From NCBI GenBank assembly GCA_910585795.1, contig CAJUFV010000264.1, positions 1-23,901 on the forward strand: a DNA stretch of 23,901 bases, given 5' to 3'. The notes under the pieces were generated by a model. That model saw only the letters and a list, made by a program, of their open reading frames with translations. It did no database searches and had not been told where the DNA came from. This stretch comes from an uncultured Clostridia bacterium (GTDB taxonomy: Bacteria; Bacillota; Clostridia; UBA1381). The position numbers and the translations under genes are program-made. Positions 9,805 through 19,400 of the stretch are shown here, piece after piece. How positions within the stretch are numbered: the first letter of the stretch is position 1; each line of letters begins with the position of its first letter.

Positions 9805-9823
9805 CGGGGCGTTTTACGCCCCG
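9805..9823 (-). terminator. GC-rich hairpin after the 714-aa SLH gene, possible leaky terminator
   Basis: A perfect 7-bp stem CGGGGCG/CGCCCCG with a 5-nt loop lies about 46 nt after the stop of the 714-aa gene. In the minus-strand transcript it is followed by UGUUGUUG, which is only moderately U-rich. That suggests partial rather than full termination. The stem contrasts strongly with the AT-rich surroundings. Confidence 0.6.
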
Positions 9824-9869
9824 CGCTATCACAATTAATTAACTATTCAGTTACTTATTATGTATCTGA

Positions 9870-12014
9870 TTATTTTGCGGGTTTTTCTGTGGCTTCCGGT
9901 TTAGCCGTTTCTTCAGGTTTACCTGTAGTATCAGGCTTATCTGTATTTTCAGGCTTATCCGTAGCTTCCGGCTTCTCTGTTGGTTCAGGTTTTGCTGTTG
10001 GTTCTGCAGTTGCTGAATTCTTTACCTTTCTTTCATTTACTGCAAGAAGGATATCAGCCTCAGCCCAGTGACCTGAAATATCAAACGGAGTAAATGTTAC
10101 AACCGGTGTTGACGGAGCAAGTACTCTATTGATTATAGCAACAGCTTCTGCTCTTGTAAGAGGTGAATACGGACCAAAAGTACCATCTTCATAACCTGAT
10201 ACAATATTCTTAGAAGCAAGAGTTGATATATAATCCTTAGCCCAGTCACTGCTTGTAACATCTGTAAACATGTCTGCAGATACTAAACCATATTTCTGTG
10301 CTCTTGTAATTACCGCACAAATTTCACCTCTTGTAATTGTGGTATATGGTCTGAATGTACCATCTTCATAACCGCTTAGCACATTCTTATCCTCAAGATA
10401 ACCGATGTACTTATTAGCCCATGCATCACCTGGTACATCAGGGAATGATGCTCTGTATGTACCGTTAGGCAAATCGTCACCATAGCTTAGTCTCGCAATC
10501 ATTGACGCAAGCTCTGCTCTTGTGATATAGTCGCCAGGAAGGAAGTTACCATCCTCATAACCTGAAGCATATGGCTTTGTATAATCCTCTTTAATTATTG
10601 GTTTTTCTGTTGCTGCCGGTTTTTGTGTAGCAACTGGTTTAGAAAGTACTTTAACTGTTACTGACTTAGTAGTTGTTCCTACCTTAGCCGTAATCTTAAC
10701 TGTACCCTCTTTTATCATTGTTACAACACCATTAGAATCAACTGTTGCAATACTCTCATCTGATGATGTCCATGTAGGAGTCTTTGTTGAACCCTTTATT
10801 GTCGGTTCAAGCTTAAGCGTATCTCCAACATATCCTGTCTCATTTGAATTCTTGAATGAGATTGATACAGATGAGCCGCCACCGCCGCCACCGCCTGATG
10901 ATGGTCTTGAAGTTGGTCTTGGTGTATTTGTTGGCTTAGCTGTAGGAGCTTCTGTAGGTGCTTCCGTAGGAGCAATAGTCGGTGTTGCCGTCGGAGGTGC
11001 CGGTGTTGGTGTCGGGTCTCCAGGTTTCACTGTCGGAGCTAGTGTTGGTGTTGCTGTTGGTGCAAGTGTTGGTGTTGCCGTTGGAGCATTAGTTGGCTTA
11101 GCTGTTGGTGTTGCTGTTGGAGCATTAGTTGGCCTAGCTGTCGGTGTTGCTGTTGGTGCAAGTGTTGGCGTTGCTGTCGGCACACCACCAGCTGGGAATA
11201 TATCTACAGCAGATATGTCAATATCTGTAAATCCAGCCAAATCATTCTCTAAGCTATTTCCATATTTATAATCCGCAACTGCGCCACCTGTACCAAAACT
11301 AATAGTCATATCATTTGGTTGTCTTGACATATCTATTACCTTTGTGCCAGGTGCTGGTACAGATTTCACCTTGAATTCATGTACTGCATAGATAAAGCTA
11401 CTATTTTTCCATGTAGGCTTTTTTGATGTACTATTGTATGAATTTGCCATACCTACAATTTTAGCGTTTGATATACCTTCTTCTTTACCTGCTGTTGGAT
11501 TTTTCAACATTACTACGTCTGTAGTAAATCCTGAATAGCTTAATCCTACTTTTCTATAATATGAACCATTAACATCCAGTCTTTCTACAAGTGTATCTTT
11601 TATATCTTCACCTGTTAGTGCATCTTCCCAATCACTATCTCCTACTTGAGCCTCTTCCAATAGAGATGCTTCAGGAACTAAAACATTCTTATCAAATAAA
11701 ATTCCATATGAGAAACTAAATAATCCCTCTCCATTTGTTCCTATCATTTTATATTGATCAAAATTTTCATATTTTACACCTAAATAGAATTTACTGCCTA
11801 CGGTAAGATTAGATGCTTTAACCTCTTTAAACTGAGGTCCTGAAGTAACACTCGAATCAGGTTGTAAAATTACTAAAGAAATTTTCGGTCTTGCAGTGAA
11901 TCCTGGAACCAAATAGTCAGTTTCAGCCTGTGTTGCACTTACTGAAGGAATTACCATAACTGTCATTAATAAGCAAATCGCTACTAATGCAGAAATAATA
12001 CGTTGTTTTTTCAT
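9870..12014 (-). CDS. SLH-anchored protein with N-terminal cohesin-like module (candidate anchoring scaffoldin)
   Basis: Wall-anchored protein of 714 aa. The second ATG (12012-12014) is preferred, since AAGGAGA at 12021-12027 abuts the first ATG but is 6 nt from the second. Signal peptide 1-28 (cut near SVSA). Residues about 33-273 form a module starting YLVPGFTARPK that is clearly homologous to the N-terminus of the upstream 1454-aa protein. Strand motifs such as 'VGSKFYLGVKYENF', 'GLFSFSYGILFDKNVLVPE' and 'AVHEFKVKSVPAPG' look cohesin-like. A Thr/Pro linker (278-373) and a Gly7 run follow, then a BIG2-type Ig domain (386-460; WTSSDESIATVDSNGVVT), three SLH repeats (480-665) with ITRAE, ITRGE and LTRAE, and an unusual Lys/Pro/Glu tail. 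If the first module is a true cohesin, this protein would tether dockerin-bearing neighbours to the wall. SLH anchoring is firm; the cohesin reading is inference. Confidence 0.92.
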   Translation of the reverse strand: MKKQRIISALVAICLLMTVMVIPSVSATQAETDYLVPGFTARPKISLVILQPDSSVTSGPQFKEVKASNLTVGSKFYLGVKYENFDQYKMIGTNGEGLFSFSYGILFDKNVLVPEASLLEEAQVGDSDWEDALTGEDIKDTLVERLDVNGSYYRKVGLSYSGFTTDVVMLKNPTAGKEEGISNAKIVGMANSYNSTSKKPTWKNSSFIYAVHEFKVKSVPAPGTKVIDMSRQPNDMTISFGTGGAVADYKYGNSLENDLAGFTDIDISAVDIFPAGGVPTATPTLAPTATPTARPTNAPTATPTAKPTNAPTATPTLAPTATPTLAPTVKPGDPTPTPAPPTATPTIAPTEAPTEAPTAKPTNTPRPTSRPSSGGGGGGGSSVSISFKNSNETGYVGDTLKLEPTIKGSTKTPTWTSSDESIATVDSNGVVTMIKEGTVKITAKVGTTTKSVTVKVLSKPVATQKPAATEKPIIKEDYTKPYASGYEDGNFLPGDYITRAELASMIARLSYGDDLPNGTYRASFPDVPGDAWANKYIGYLEDKNVLSGYEDGTFRPYTTITRGEICAVITRAQKYGLVSADMFTDVTSSDWAKDYISTLASKNIVSGYEDGTFGPYSPLTRAEAVAIINRVLAPSTPVVTFTPFDISGHWAEADILLAVNERKVKNSATAEPTAKPEPTEKPEATDKPENTDKPDTTGKPEETAKPEATEKPAK
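9873..10019 (-). repeat. Lys/Pro/Glu-rich tail repeats after the SLH domains
   Basis: About 49 codons encode degenerate 'TEKPEATDKPENTDKPD' repeats at the extreme C-terminus, beyond the third SLH repeat. In many SLH proteins the SLH block is terminal; here a charged, disordered tail follows it. The DNA repeats imperfectly (CCGGTTTAG / TTCAGGCTTATC-like units on the plus strand). Confidence 0.75.
10896..11186 (-). repeat. Thr/Pro linker tandem repeats with Gly7 run
   Basis: About 97 codons encode 'PTATPTLAPTATPT'-type units, from imperfect tandem DNA repeats such as GTTGGTGTTGCTGTTGG on the plus strand. They form an extended, probably O-glycosylated spacer between the cohesin-like module and the BIG2/SLH part. 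Seven glycines (10875-10895) follow. The repeats are prone to length change by slippage. Confidence 0.85.
11196..11918 (-). other. Cohesin-like module of the 714-aa SLH protein
   Basis: About 240 residues, alignable end to end with 15573-16292: shared 'FTARPKI', 'YENF.QYK..GTNG.GLFSFS', 'VGD.DW', 'TGED.KD', 'SRQPND.TISFG.GG', 'ADYKYGN' and 'GFTDIDIS'. The position after the signal peptide and the beta-strand pattern fit a cohesin-type receptor. Family membership needs a profile search. Confidence 0.55.
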
Positions 12015-12020
12015 TGTCAT

Positions 12021-12027
12021 TCTCCTT
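12021..12027 (-). promoter_or_regulatory. Ribosome binding site that decides the start of the 714-aa protein
   Basis: AAGGAGA on the minus strand. It directly abuts the ATG at 12018-12020 and is 6 nt from the ATG at 12012-12014, so the second is the functional start. Confidence 0.75.
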
Positions 12028-12038
12028 TATGTCTTTAA

Positions 12039-15000
12039 TTATTCAGTCGGTAATGATATATAGTAATCAGGAAGAGCTGTGTTAGTAGCGACGCTTAATT
12101 TAACAGCATTAATATCGATAGCAGATATGTCACCACTGTTATCAGTATCCATCATTCTATGTAAGTATAGATTATTAGTTATATCCGGTGCTCCATCAAT
12201 TGTTGTCTTATTAGTAGCAACCGCTAATTTAACAGCATTAAGGTCAATAGCAGATATAATTTTATCCATATCTGTATCACCTGTTCTAAATAATACTATT
12301 ACCTTTCTTATAGTAGTAACAGTTTCATTTGTAACTTCATCTGTAAACTTATATTCCATATCATATACACCAGGTCTTATAAGCTTCATTGCTGCATCAT
12401 CACTTGTTATATCAGTAAACAGCATATTATTGTCTCCGCCTACATAGGTTAATAAACTCTTTGTATCTACAGCATCAGCAGCATCCGGGTCTGTAACATC
12501 TGCACAGCCTTTTATTCCGCCAACGTTCATTCTGTTAACCTTTATAGTACGAGTTATTTTTGAATCATCAACTGGATTGCCTATTGAATCTTTTGCAACA
12601 AATCCAGGATCTCTGAATACCTGACCATTGTAAACAAATATAGCAGTCTCATTTCTATCCATATTATCAATATCTGCAACATCCCAAACTTCTGGCCTAT
12701 AAACAACTCTGTTCATACTTCCGGCAATATGCATATCTTTTGCAGCATCTGGAACTTCATCTGCTTCTTGACCAAATTGATTATTAGCATCAAAAATTTG
12801 TTTAGCTGCATCCTTTTTATCTGCTGGTATATTATCAGCCTTCATGATTTCGCCGTATGGTGAGTTACCATAATTAAGTACAATTGAACCATCACCAGGT
12901 TTTTGAACATGAACTATATATTCCTGAGTTTTCTGATCAGGAGCTGAACCGGCAGATAAAGTTATTGAAATATCTGTAGTATCCTTACCTGTATTTGTCA
13001 AAGGTACATTATATGAACCATCAGCGTTAGGAGTAATTTCTACATCTCCAACCTTAACAGTTACTGTAACACCATCAGGATGTTCAGGTGTTACTTCAAT
13101 CTTAACACTTTCAGTATCTTTATCAACTCTTGCCCAGTAATCATCTGAATGCGTCGATGCAGTTTCATCATATTTTACAAGCGGCTTATCAGTTGAATAA
13201 TCATTTTCTTTCAAGTCAACTGGAGTCTCAATTGGGTCTCCGCCATCAGGATTAGGCTTAACACCTTTTATTGAAATATCGCTTGCTGATGGGTCATTAG
13301 GCTGAATAATATATGCAATATTATGTCCAATATTTACAAGTTGACCGTTATCATCAAATACCCCAGGATATCCCGGATAACCTGAATCCGCAGTCTGACC
13401 GTAGAATAATACATGCGTATTATCTGACGTTGATACCACATCATCAATTTCATAATTAGAATCTAAATTTTCTACCTTAACAACATATGTACCTGTTGCC
13501 GTAGGAGTATCAATAGGTGAACCTAATTCATTATCCTGGATTAAGCCATCTTTATCTCCTGAATCAGTCCACAAATAATAATTGATTTCATATACTGTTT
13601 TACCACTATCAGCAGTCTGAACACCTTCAACAGTGATATCCGCTTTCTGCGCGGCACCACTTTTTTGCTTCTGTGTTTCAGGGTCAACTTTTACAGTAAG
13701 AAGAGCTGGTGTAATATCAATTGCATTAGGAGCTATTTTTACTATTTTTGCTCCTTGTTCCTTAAGCTCTGAACCAGATTTCAAGGTTACACTTATACCA
13801 TATGTGCCTATTTCTTTCAAATCGCTTGGAGAACTATCACCATCCTTCATATATGAAGCTTGATAAGGTGAATCAGCCTCTGTAAAATCAACATTTTCTG
13901 CTATTATTTCTGTTGTCGGTACATAATCTGTTCCCTCAGCATTCTTTTCAGCTATATAAACATTATACTTTGGTTTAATTACCTCGCCTGTGTATGAAAT
14001 GGATATTGATGTATCACTATCTCCATCTTTCACAGCTGCAGTTGATATAGACTGAGGTATAACTATTAGCAATTTCTGCCATTTAGCATAGAATGTTTTA
14101 TTGGTTTCAATTTTTGCTGTTGGTGAATATTTTTCTGTACCAAATACTACTTTACCAGTACTATTATCACCCTCAAACCAACCTACAAATTCAGAAGGAC
14201 TATTATCTGGCGCTGTTATATCATAACCTATTGAATCACCTTTAAAGATTTGTATAGTCTTATAATCATCACTTGAAGCGCCTGTACCATCTTTATTTGA
14301 ATTAAATTTAATAGTTATCTGGTCCGCAGGGTCAACATTTTCTGTATCAAGATCCCATACAGCATATACTGTTATTTCATAAGAGATATTTGTTCCTGCT
14401 ATTTCCTTCAAATCATCACCAAGCGTATCTGTATCAAATACTGTTGAAGCTGTGACAGCTGTACCTGAACCATCAGGCTTTGTATTCCATTCCTTAAACA
14501 AATAATTTGTTCTTGTCGGCTCTTCCGGAAGCGCTCCCAAAGAATCACCGTAAACAGGATAATAATACTTTAATTTAGGCTCTGTTACGGTTTCTCCTGT
14601 CAGATTACCTGATGCATTACTATCAAACGTTACCTTTACACCCTTATTATCAGGGTCAGGGTCTGTCGGAGCATCACTTGCTACAGGACCAGGGTCTGTA
14701 ACAGCAGCCCATTGAGCATATAATGTAATATTAGGAGCATCTGCCATAGATGAGAATAAATTACCATATGTTGAAGTACCATCTGCTTTAATCATAGTAC
14801 CTGAACCATTTTGTTTTGTGTTCCATCCTACAAATTTATATGTACCATTTGTTGATGTTCTTGTCGGTTCAGCAGGGTCAGTATATACTTCATTTGCTTT
14901 TCCCACTACAGGATTTGTAACAGAAGCATCATTCGTACCACCGTTAGGATTATATGTAATCGATAAAACCTCTTCCCATATAGCATATACTGTATCTATA

Positions 15001-16403
15001 TTTCCAGGGTCTCCATCTGCGGTATAAACAGGTGTACCTGTAACACCATCATCTTCAAATATCAATTTAGTACCTTTACCATCTGCCTGAGTATTCCACT
15101 CCTTAAATGAATATCCTGATGGAGCAACAAAATCAGGAGCAGGGTTATCCTCTGCAGTACCTATTGTTGGTTTCTTTGAAATATGAATTGCAGAAGGATT
15201 TGTTTTCTTTACTGTTACATCCTTTGTATCATCTGCACCAGTAATTGATGCTGTATTACTGTTAAATGTAACCGTATGTCCATCCTCATAATGAGCATAA
15301 ACTTTCAAAACTTTTTCTCCAGCTACCAACATATTTGCATCCAGCTTTGTATTCTCAGTAAATGTTTTAGGCTTTAGATTCTCATCTGCTTCATTTGGAT
15401 CATCATATCTGAATTCTGTGAAAATCTGTCCTGATGGAGCTGTTAAATCACTTTCTGCCGGTAATGACAAACTTAAATCTTTTGCACTCTTACCTTCTTC
15501 AATTTCTAAATCTTTACCTTCTAGCTTTGTTCCATCTTTTTCATTATAAAACTCTACAGTATATGTGTCTGGGAATAAAACAACCTCTGATATATCAATA
15601 TCTGTAAAGCCTTTTAGGTCATTTGCATAACCATTTCCATACTTATAGTCTGCACTAGTACCACCCACACCAAAACTGATAGTTAAGTCGTTAGGCTGTC
15701 TTGATACATCCAAAACTTTTGTTCCTGCATCAGGTTTAGCTTTTACCTTAAATTCATATACTGCAGTAATGAATGTATCATCCTTCCATGTTGGTGTTTT
15801 AGATGTACTATCAAACGCGGCTGCTATACCTATAATTTTTGCATTTTCAATACCCTGTTCTTTTCCTGCAACAGGATCTTTAAACATTACTGGATTAATA
15901 GCAAAACCAGGATATTGTAAACCAGTTTTATAAAAATATGAGCCTGCAACATTAATTCTCGATTGAATTACATCTTTCAGGTCTTCACCAGTAACTTGAC
16001 CCATCCAATCATCATCGCCAACACCATTTTCAGCTAAAAATGTTGCCTCGGGTACAAGCACAGAAGTATCAAACAAAAGACCACAAGAAAAACTGAAAAG
16101 TCCATTTCCATTTGTTCCTACTTCTTTATATTGTTGAAAGTTCTCGTATTCTACACCAACATAAAATGTATCACCTACATTCATTTCAGTTGGTCTTGGA
16201 ACTTTTTTATATGCAATACCAGAAGCTGTTGGATCCGGCTGCATATATGAAAGATTGATTTTTGGTCTGGCTGTAAATCCATCAACCAGATAAGATTGTT
16301 CTGCATCGGTAGGTGCATCTACACTCGCTAGAACTGGAATATTGACTACAGATATTAACATACATAATGCCAATAATATAGACAAAATTCGTTTTGTTTT
16401 CAT
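12039..16403 (-). CDS. Cohesin-like/InlB-repeat/dockerin protein (candidate adaptor scaffoldin)
   Basis: Secreted protein of 1454 aa. The ATG is preceded by GGAGAGGAG with 8-nt spacing. Signal peptide 1-27 (cut near VLA). Residues 38-277 are homologous to the N-terminus of the 714-aa SLH protein (cohesin-like). Five InlB/Listeria-Bacteroides-type repeats follow (about 281-374, 376-477, 479-566, 588-685, 695-776), marked by 'FKEWNTQADGKGT', 'FVGWNTKQNGSGT' and '..VYAIW'/'LYAQW'. MBG-like strands lie at 780-960, and a cadherin-like domain ending 'EYIVHVQK' lies near 1040-1170. The pre-dockerin cassette (1174-1371, NYGNSPYGEIMK) and a dockerin (1372-1454) with loops DTDMDKIISAID and DTDNSGDISAID complete the chain. 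A receptor-like head and a dockerin tail in one chain fit an adaptor. No catalytic residues or enzyme fold is recognised. It lies 20 nt after the 1139-aa gene and 24 nt before the SLH gene, so the three should be co-translated. Confidence 0.93.
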   Translation of the reverse strand: MKTKRILSILLALCMLISVVNIPVLASVDAPTDAEQSYLVDGFTARPKINLSYMQPDPTASGIAYKKVPRPTEMNVGDTFYVGVEYENFQQYKEVGTNGNGLFSFSCGLLFDTSVLVPEATFLAENGVGDDDWMGQVTGEDLKDVIQSRINVAGSYFYKTGLQYPGFAINPVMFKDPVAGKEQGIENAKIIGIAAAFDSTSKTPTWKDDTFITAVYEFKVKAKPDAGTKVLDVSRQPNDLTISFGVGGTSADYKYGNGYANDLKGFTDIDISEVVLFPDTYTVEFYNEKDGTKLEGKDLEIEEGKSAKDLSLSLPAESDLTAPSGQIFTEFRYDDPNEADENLKPKTFTENTKLDANMLVAGEKVLKVYAHYEDGHTVTFNSNTASITGADDTKDVTVKKTNPSAIHISKKPTIGTAEDNPAPDFVAPSGYSFKEWNTQADGKGTKLIFEDDGVTGTPVYTADGDPGNIDTVYAIWEEVLSITYNPNGGTNDASVTNPVVGKANEVYTDPAEPTRTSTNGTYKFVGWNTKQNGSGTMIKADGTSTYGNLFSSMADAPNITLYAQWAAVTDPGPVASDAPTDPDPDNKGVKVTFDSNASGNLTGETVTEPKLKYYYPVYGDSLGALPEEPTRTNYLFKEWNTKPDGSGTAVTASTVFDTDTLGDDLKEIAGTNISYEITVYAVWDLDTENVDPADQITIKFNSNKDGTGASSDDYKTIQIFKGDSIGYDITAPDNSPSEFVGWFEGDNSTGKVVFGTEKYSPTAKIETNKTFYAKWQKLLIVIPQSISTAAVKDGDSDTSISISYTGEVIKPKYNVYIAEKNAEGTDYVPTTEIIAENVDFTEADSPYQASYMKDGDSSPSDLKEIGTYGISVTLKSGSELKEQGAKIVKIAPNAIDITPALLTVKVDPETQKQKSGAAQKADITVEGVQTADSGKTVYEINYYLWTDSGDKDGLIQDNELGSPIDTPTATGTYVVKVENLDSNYEIDDVVSTSDNTHVLFYGQTADSGYPGYPGVFDDNGQLVNIGHNIAYIIQPNDPSASDISIKGVKPNPDGGDPIETPVDLKENDYSTDKPLVKYDETASTHSDDYWARVDKDTESVKIEVTPEHPDGVTVTVKVGDVEITPNADGSYNVPLTNTGKDTTDISITLSAGSAPDQKTQEYIVHVQKPGDGSIVLNYGNSPYGEIMKADNIPADKKDAAKQIFDANNQFGQEADEVPDAAKDMHIAGSMNRVVYRPEVWDVADIDNMDRNETAIFVYNGQVFRDPGFVAKDSIGNPVDDSKITRTIKVNRMNVGGIKGCADVTDPDAADAVDTKSLLTYVGGDNNMLFTDITSDDAAMKLIRPGVYDMEYKFTDEVTNETVTTIRKVIVLFRTGDTDMDKIISAIDLNAVKLAVATNKTTIDGAPDITNNLYLHRMMDTDNSGDISAIDINAVKLSVATNTALPDYYISLPTE
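12042..12884 (-). other. Pre-dockerin cassette plus dockerin (1454-aa protein)
   Basis: Cassette 12291-12884 (198 residues): NYGNSPYGEIMK, a charged helix, YRPEVWD, NMDRNETAIFVYNGQVFRDPG, TRTIKVNRM, GCADVTDPDA and RPGVYDMEYKFTD. Dockerin 12042-12290: both halves end in near-identical 'SAID[LI]NAVKL[AS]VATN', an almost symmetric pair. Confidence 0.8.
15573..16292 (-). other. Cohesin-like module of the 1454-aa protein
   Basis: The motifs 'VGDTFYVGVEYENF', 'GLFSFSCGLLFDTSVLVPE', 'FITAVYEFKVKAKPDAG' and 'FTDIDISEVVLF' follow the strand order expected of cohesins. The module is homologous to 11196-11918. The assignment is from pattern only. Confidence 0.55.
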
Positions 16404-16423
16404 AATAATTTCTCCTCTCCTTT

Positions 16424-19400
16424 TTAATGATTTGGTAATTCTTTATAATAAAGCGATATTGGATTATTCGTAGCAACTGAAACTCTAACACTGTTAATAT
16501 CAATTGCTGAAATATCGCTACTATTATCAGTATCCATAATTCTGTACAAATATAGTCTATTTGTTTCATCAGAAGCTCCTGTAATATCAGTTTTATTAGT
16601 AGCAACTGCTAAATTTAAAGCATTTAAGTCTATTGGCGAAATAATACCATCCAAATCAGTATCACCTGTTTTGAATAATACTACTACCTTTCGCACAGTC
16701 TGTATTGATTGTCCACTAACAGGATCTACTGATTCATACAACATATCATATACACCTGGACAAATTGATTTCACAGCGGCATTGCTGCTTGTAAGATCGC
16801 TAAATAACATGCCACTGGTTACATTTTTATAAATCATTAAACTATTTGTTTCTATAGCATCATCTGCATCAGGGTCTGTAACATTTACACAACCTTTTGT
16901 ACCCTGAGATAGCATTCTTTTAACTTTTATTGTGCATGTAACTTGAGGATTTTCAACAACCTCTCCATATGAATTTATTACCGTATATCCAGGATCTACA
17001 AAACTCTGACCATTGTATATAAAAATCGCCTCAGGATTTCTATCCATATTTAAATCAGGAGTAGTTGCGCCCCCCCAAACTTCAGGCCTATAATAAATTC
17101 GTGTTGTCTTAGATATATACATATCCATCGCTTCGTCAGGAACATAATCTTCAGCAAACTTATCAATTTTTTCAAATTCTTCTTTTGCTTTTTTAATTTT
17201 ATCCTCTGACCATCCATTCTCCTCACCCATATATTTGGTACTCATTTTTTCTATCATACCATAAGGTGAATTTCCTGGATTAAGTATTATCTTGGGAGTT
17301 AACAATCGCCTAATATGTATTGTATACGAGGTACCGCTAACGTTAACAACAACTGTATTATTGAATCCATCTTGTTCACCGCCGTTCGCAACATCTTTAT
17401 TGACCTCTGATAGAGTAAATTCATCTGTTACATAAAGCTGATTATTAAGTGATGTATTCACACCTGAACCATTGACTGTCACTGTCGGCATACTTGAAGA
17501 TGTTATATCAAGTCTTAGCTTTTCTGTTTCATTCGGAACGCTCAAATAGTATTCATTATTTACAGGATTAAAGCCTTCCAATTGAAGCTGATTACTTTGT
17601 GACAGTGTATATATTGTATCTTCTGTTTCCTCTCCAGTTTTAGGCTTCACTGGAACAATATCACTTATAGAAGCAGCTTCGCCAAAAAGTTTTACATCAC
17701 CATTGAAGTTAAACAAAGTTTTCATATTTTCGGCATCGCTAGGGTCAGTTACTGTTGCTTCCCATGATGAATATTCTTCTGTTCCATTATCACCTGAACC
17801 TATATCTAAGGTTTCAGGTCCACGTACAAGACTTAGCACTGTGGGATTTTGGTCAGCGTCAGTATCAGCCGGAGCCTTTTTTAACTTAAATGGCAGCTTT
17901 AACAAATATTGCTTTGTTTCTTCTGTTAAATCCTTAAATCGTTTTCCTGCCGCGCCTGATAAGTCATCTTTTGGATTGAAAATCACACATACAGTACACA
18001 TTCGCCAATTTTCTCTATCTGAAAGCAATCCCTTATCTTCTCTGTCATTAGTAGTATCTAGTTTTGTATCTGTTACTGAAATAATTTCGTATTGATTTTC
18101 ATTCCACCATAAACTATTATTACTATTAGAAAAATTCCCCTGTTTCAATTGTTCCTGCCAATCATCTTCTGGAACATTTGTCGTTGTATATGGCTCTAGA
18201 AAATCAGGGTCATATTCAAATGCTATTTCAAGTGAATGTATGCCTAAAGTAAATAACGGTAAATCATGTGATTTATCTACTGCAACTCCAACCCAGAATT
18301 TATCACCTATATTATTCTCATCTAAGTTTCCGTTAGGTTTACCCGTATCGTCCGGTAATCCACCGCTGCTGCTGTCATTGCCCATATAATCTACATACAG
18401 CTTGCGTTCAGTTACTATCGGAGGAATTATTGGTGTTGCCTCCGGCTTAGGTGTTGAGGTTTCACTTGTATACTGCGCTATATAAGTTGCCGAACCTGTT
18501 ACCGCTGTAATATCAGGATTCCATCCGCTGAAAGTATATTTTGTTGTGCCTTCTGACGGTCTTGTCGGTGTTTGACTGTATGACGGAGTCTCTCCCTGCG
18601 CCAGATTTAATATCTGCAAAACACTATTATCATAATTCAGAAATTTAATCGGATAGGCGTTATAATATTCATTGTCTGAATTACGACAAACAACAGGATG
18701 ACTTTCATCTAAAACAGGCAAATTATCTGAACCTAATGACTGACGCCATACAAGGTCACCTTCATTCGTTTCACCGTTCAGTAAATATGCCACATCACCA
18801 GCAGCAAATTCCGCCGCTGATTTTTCAACAGAACCATCATCATTTGCCATCCGCGTAACATCATTACTTAATAATCCCATACTTTCAATATTAAAAACAG
18901 ATGTTGGATTAATGTAATAACTGTTATTTACAGTACCATATCCTGCAATTTGACCTGTAGCTGTATTATCAGACGCATTAGTTATTGTGCCTGCATTATA
19001 ACAGCCTGTTACAGTTGAAGAAGTAAACCCAACAATACCTCCGGCATATGCAAATCCATTTTCTTTATTACAATCTTTAACAGAAACTGTGCCTGTATTA
19101 TAACAATTTGTCAGAACTATGCCAGAACTGTTGTTTCCAACTACGCCGCCAACCATAAAATCATTATCTATGGATGTAACTTCAATATCAGCGGAGTTAT
19201 GACATTTTTTTACTGTACCCTTTTCGTTTTCTCCAACTACACCGCCAATTGATTTTAAACCATACAAGGATTCTGAAAAACTAATAGTTCCTTCATATGA
19301 ACAGTTTTCCACAACACCCGCATTGTACGAAACAATTCCGCCTACCCGCTCACCATCGTCTGTTCCATATACATTTACATTACCTTTGACAGTTAAATTT

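Noticed and set aside
9707..9869. Small gene or independent promoter in the longest intergenic gap
   Set aside because: No open frame with a ribosome binding site fits, and the possible -10/-35 pairs (for example TATACA with a poor -35) are weak. Only the hairpins are supported.
10896..11186. Regular short repeats that could suggest a CRISPR array
   Set aside because: The repeats are in-frame, degenerate and contiguous with no unique spacers; they encode a Thr/Pro linker.
10852..11271. Plus-strand open frame rich in Val-Gly-Ala repeats
   Set aside because: It is the antisense of the Thr/Pro linker of the SLH protein. The repeats follow the codon phase of the minus-strand gene, and there is no ribosome binding site.
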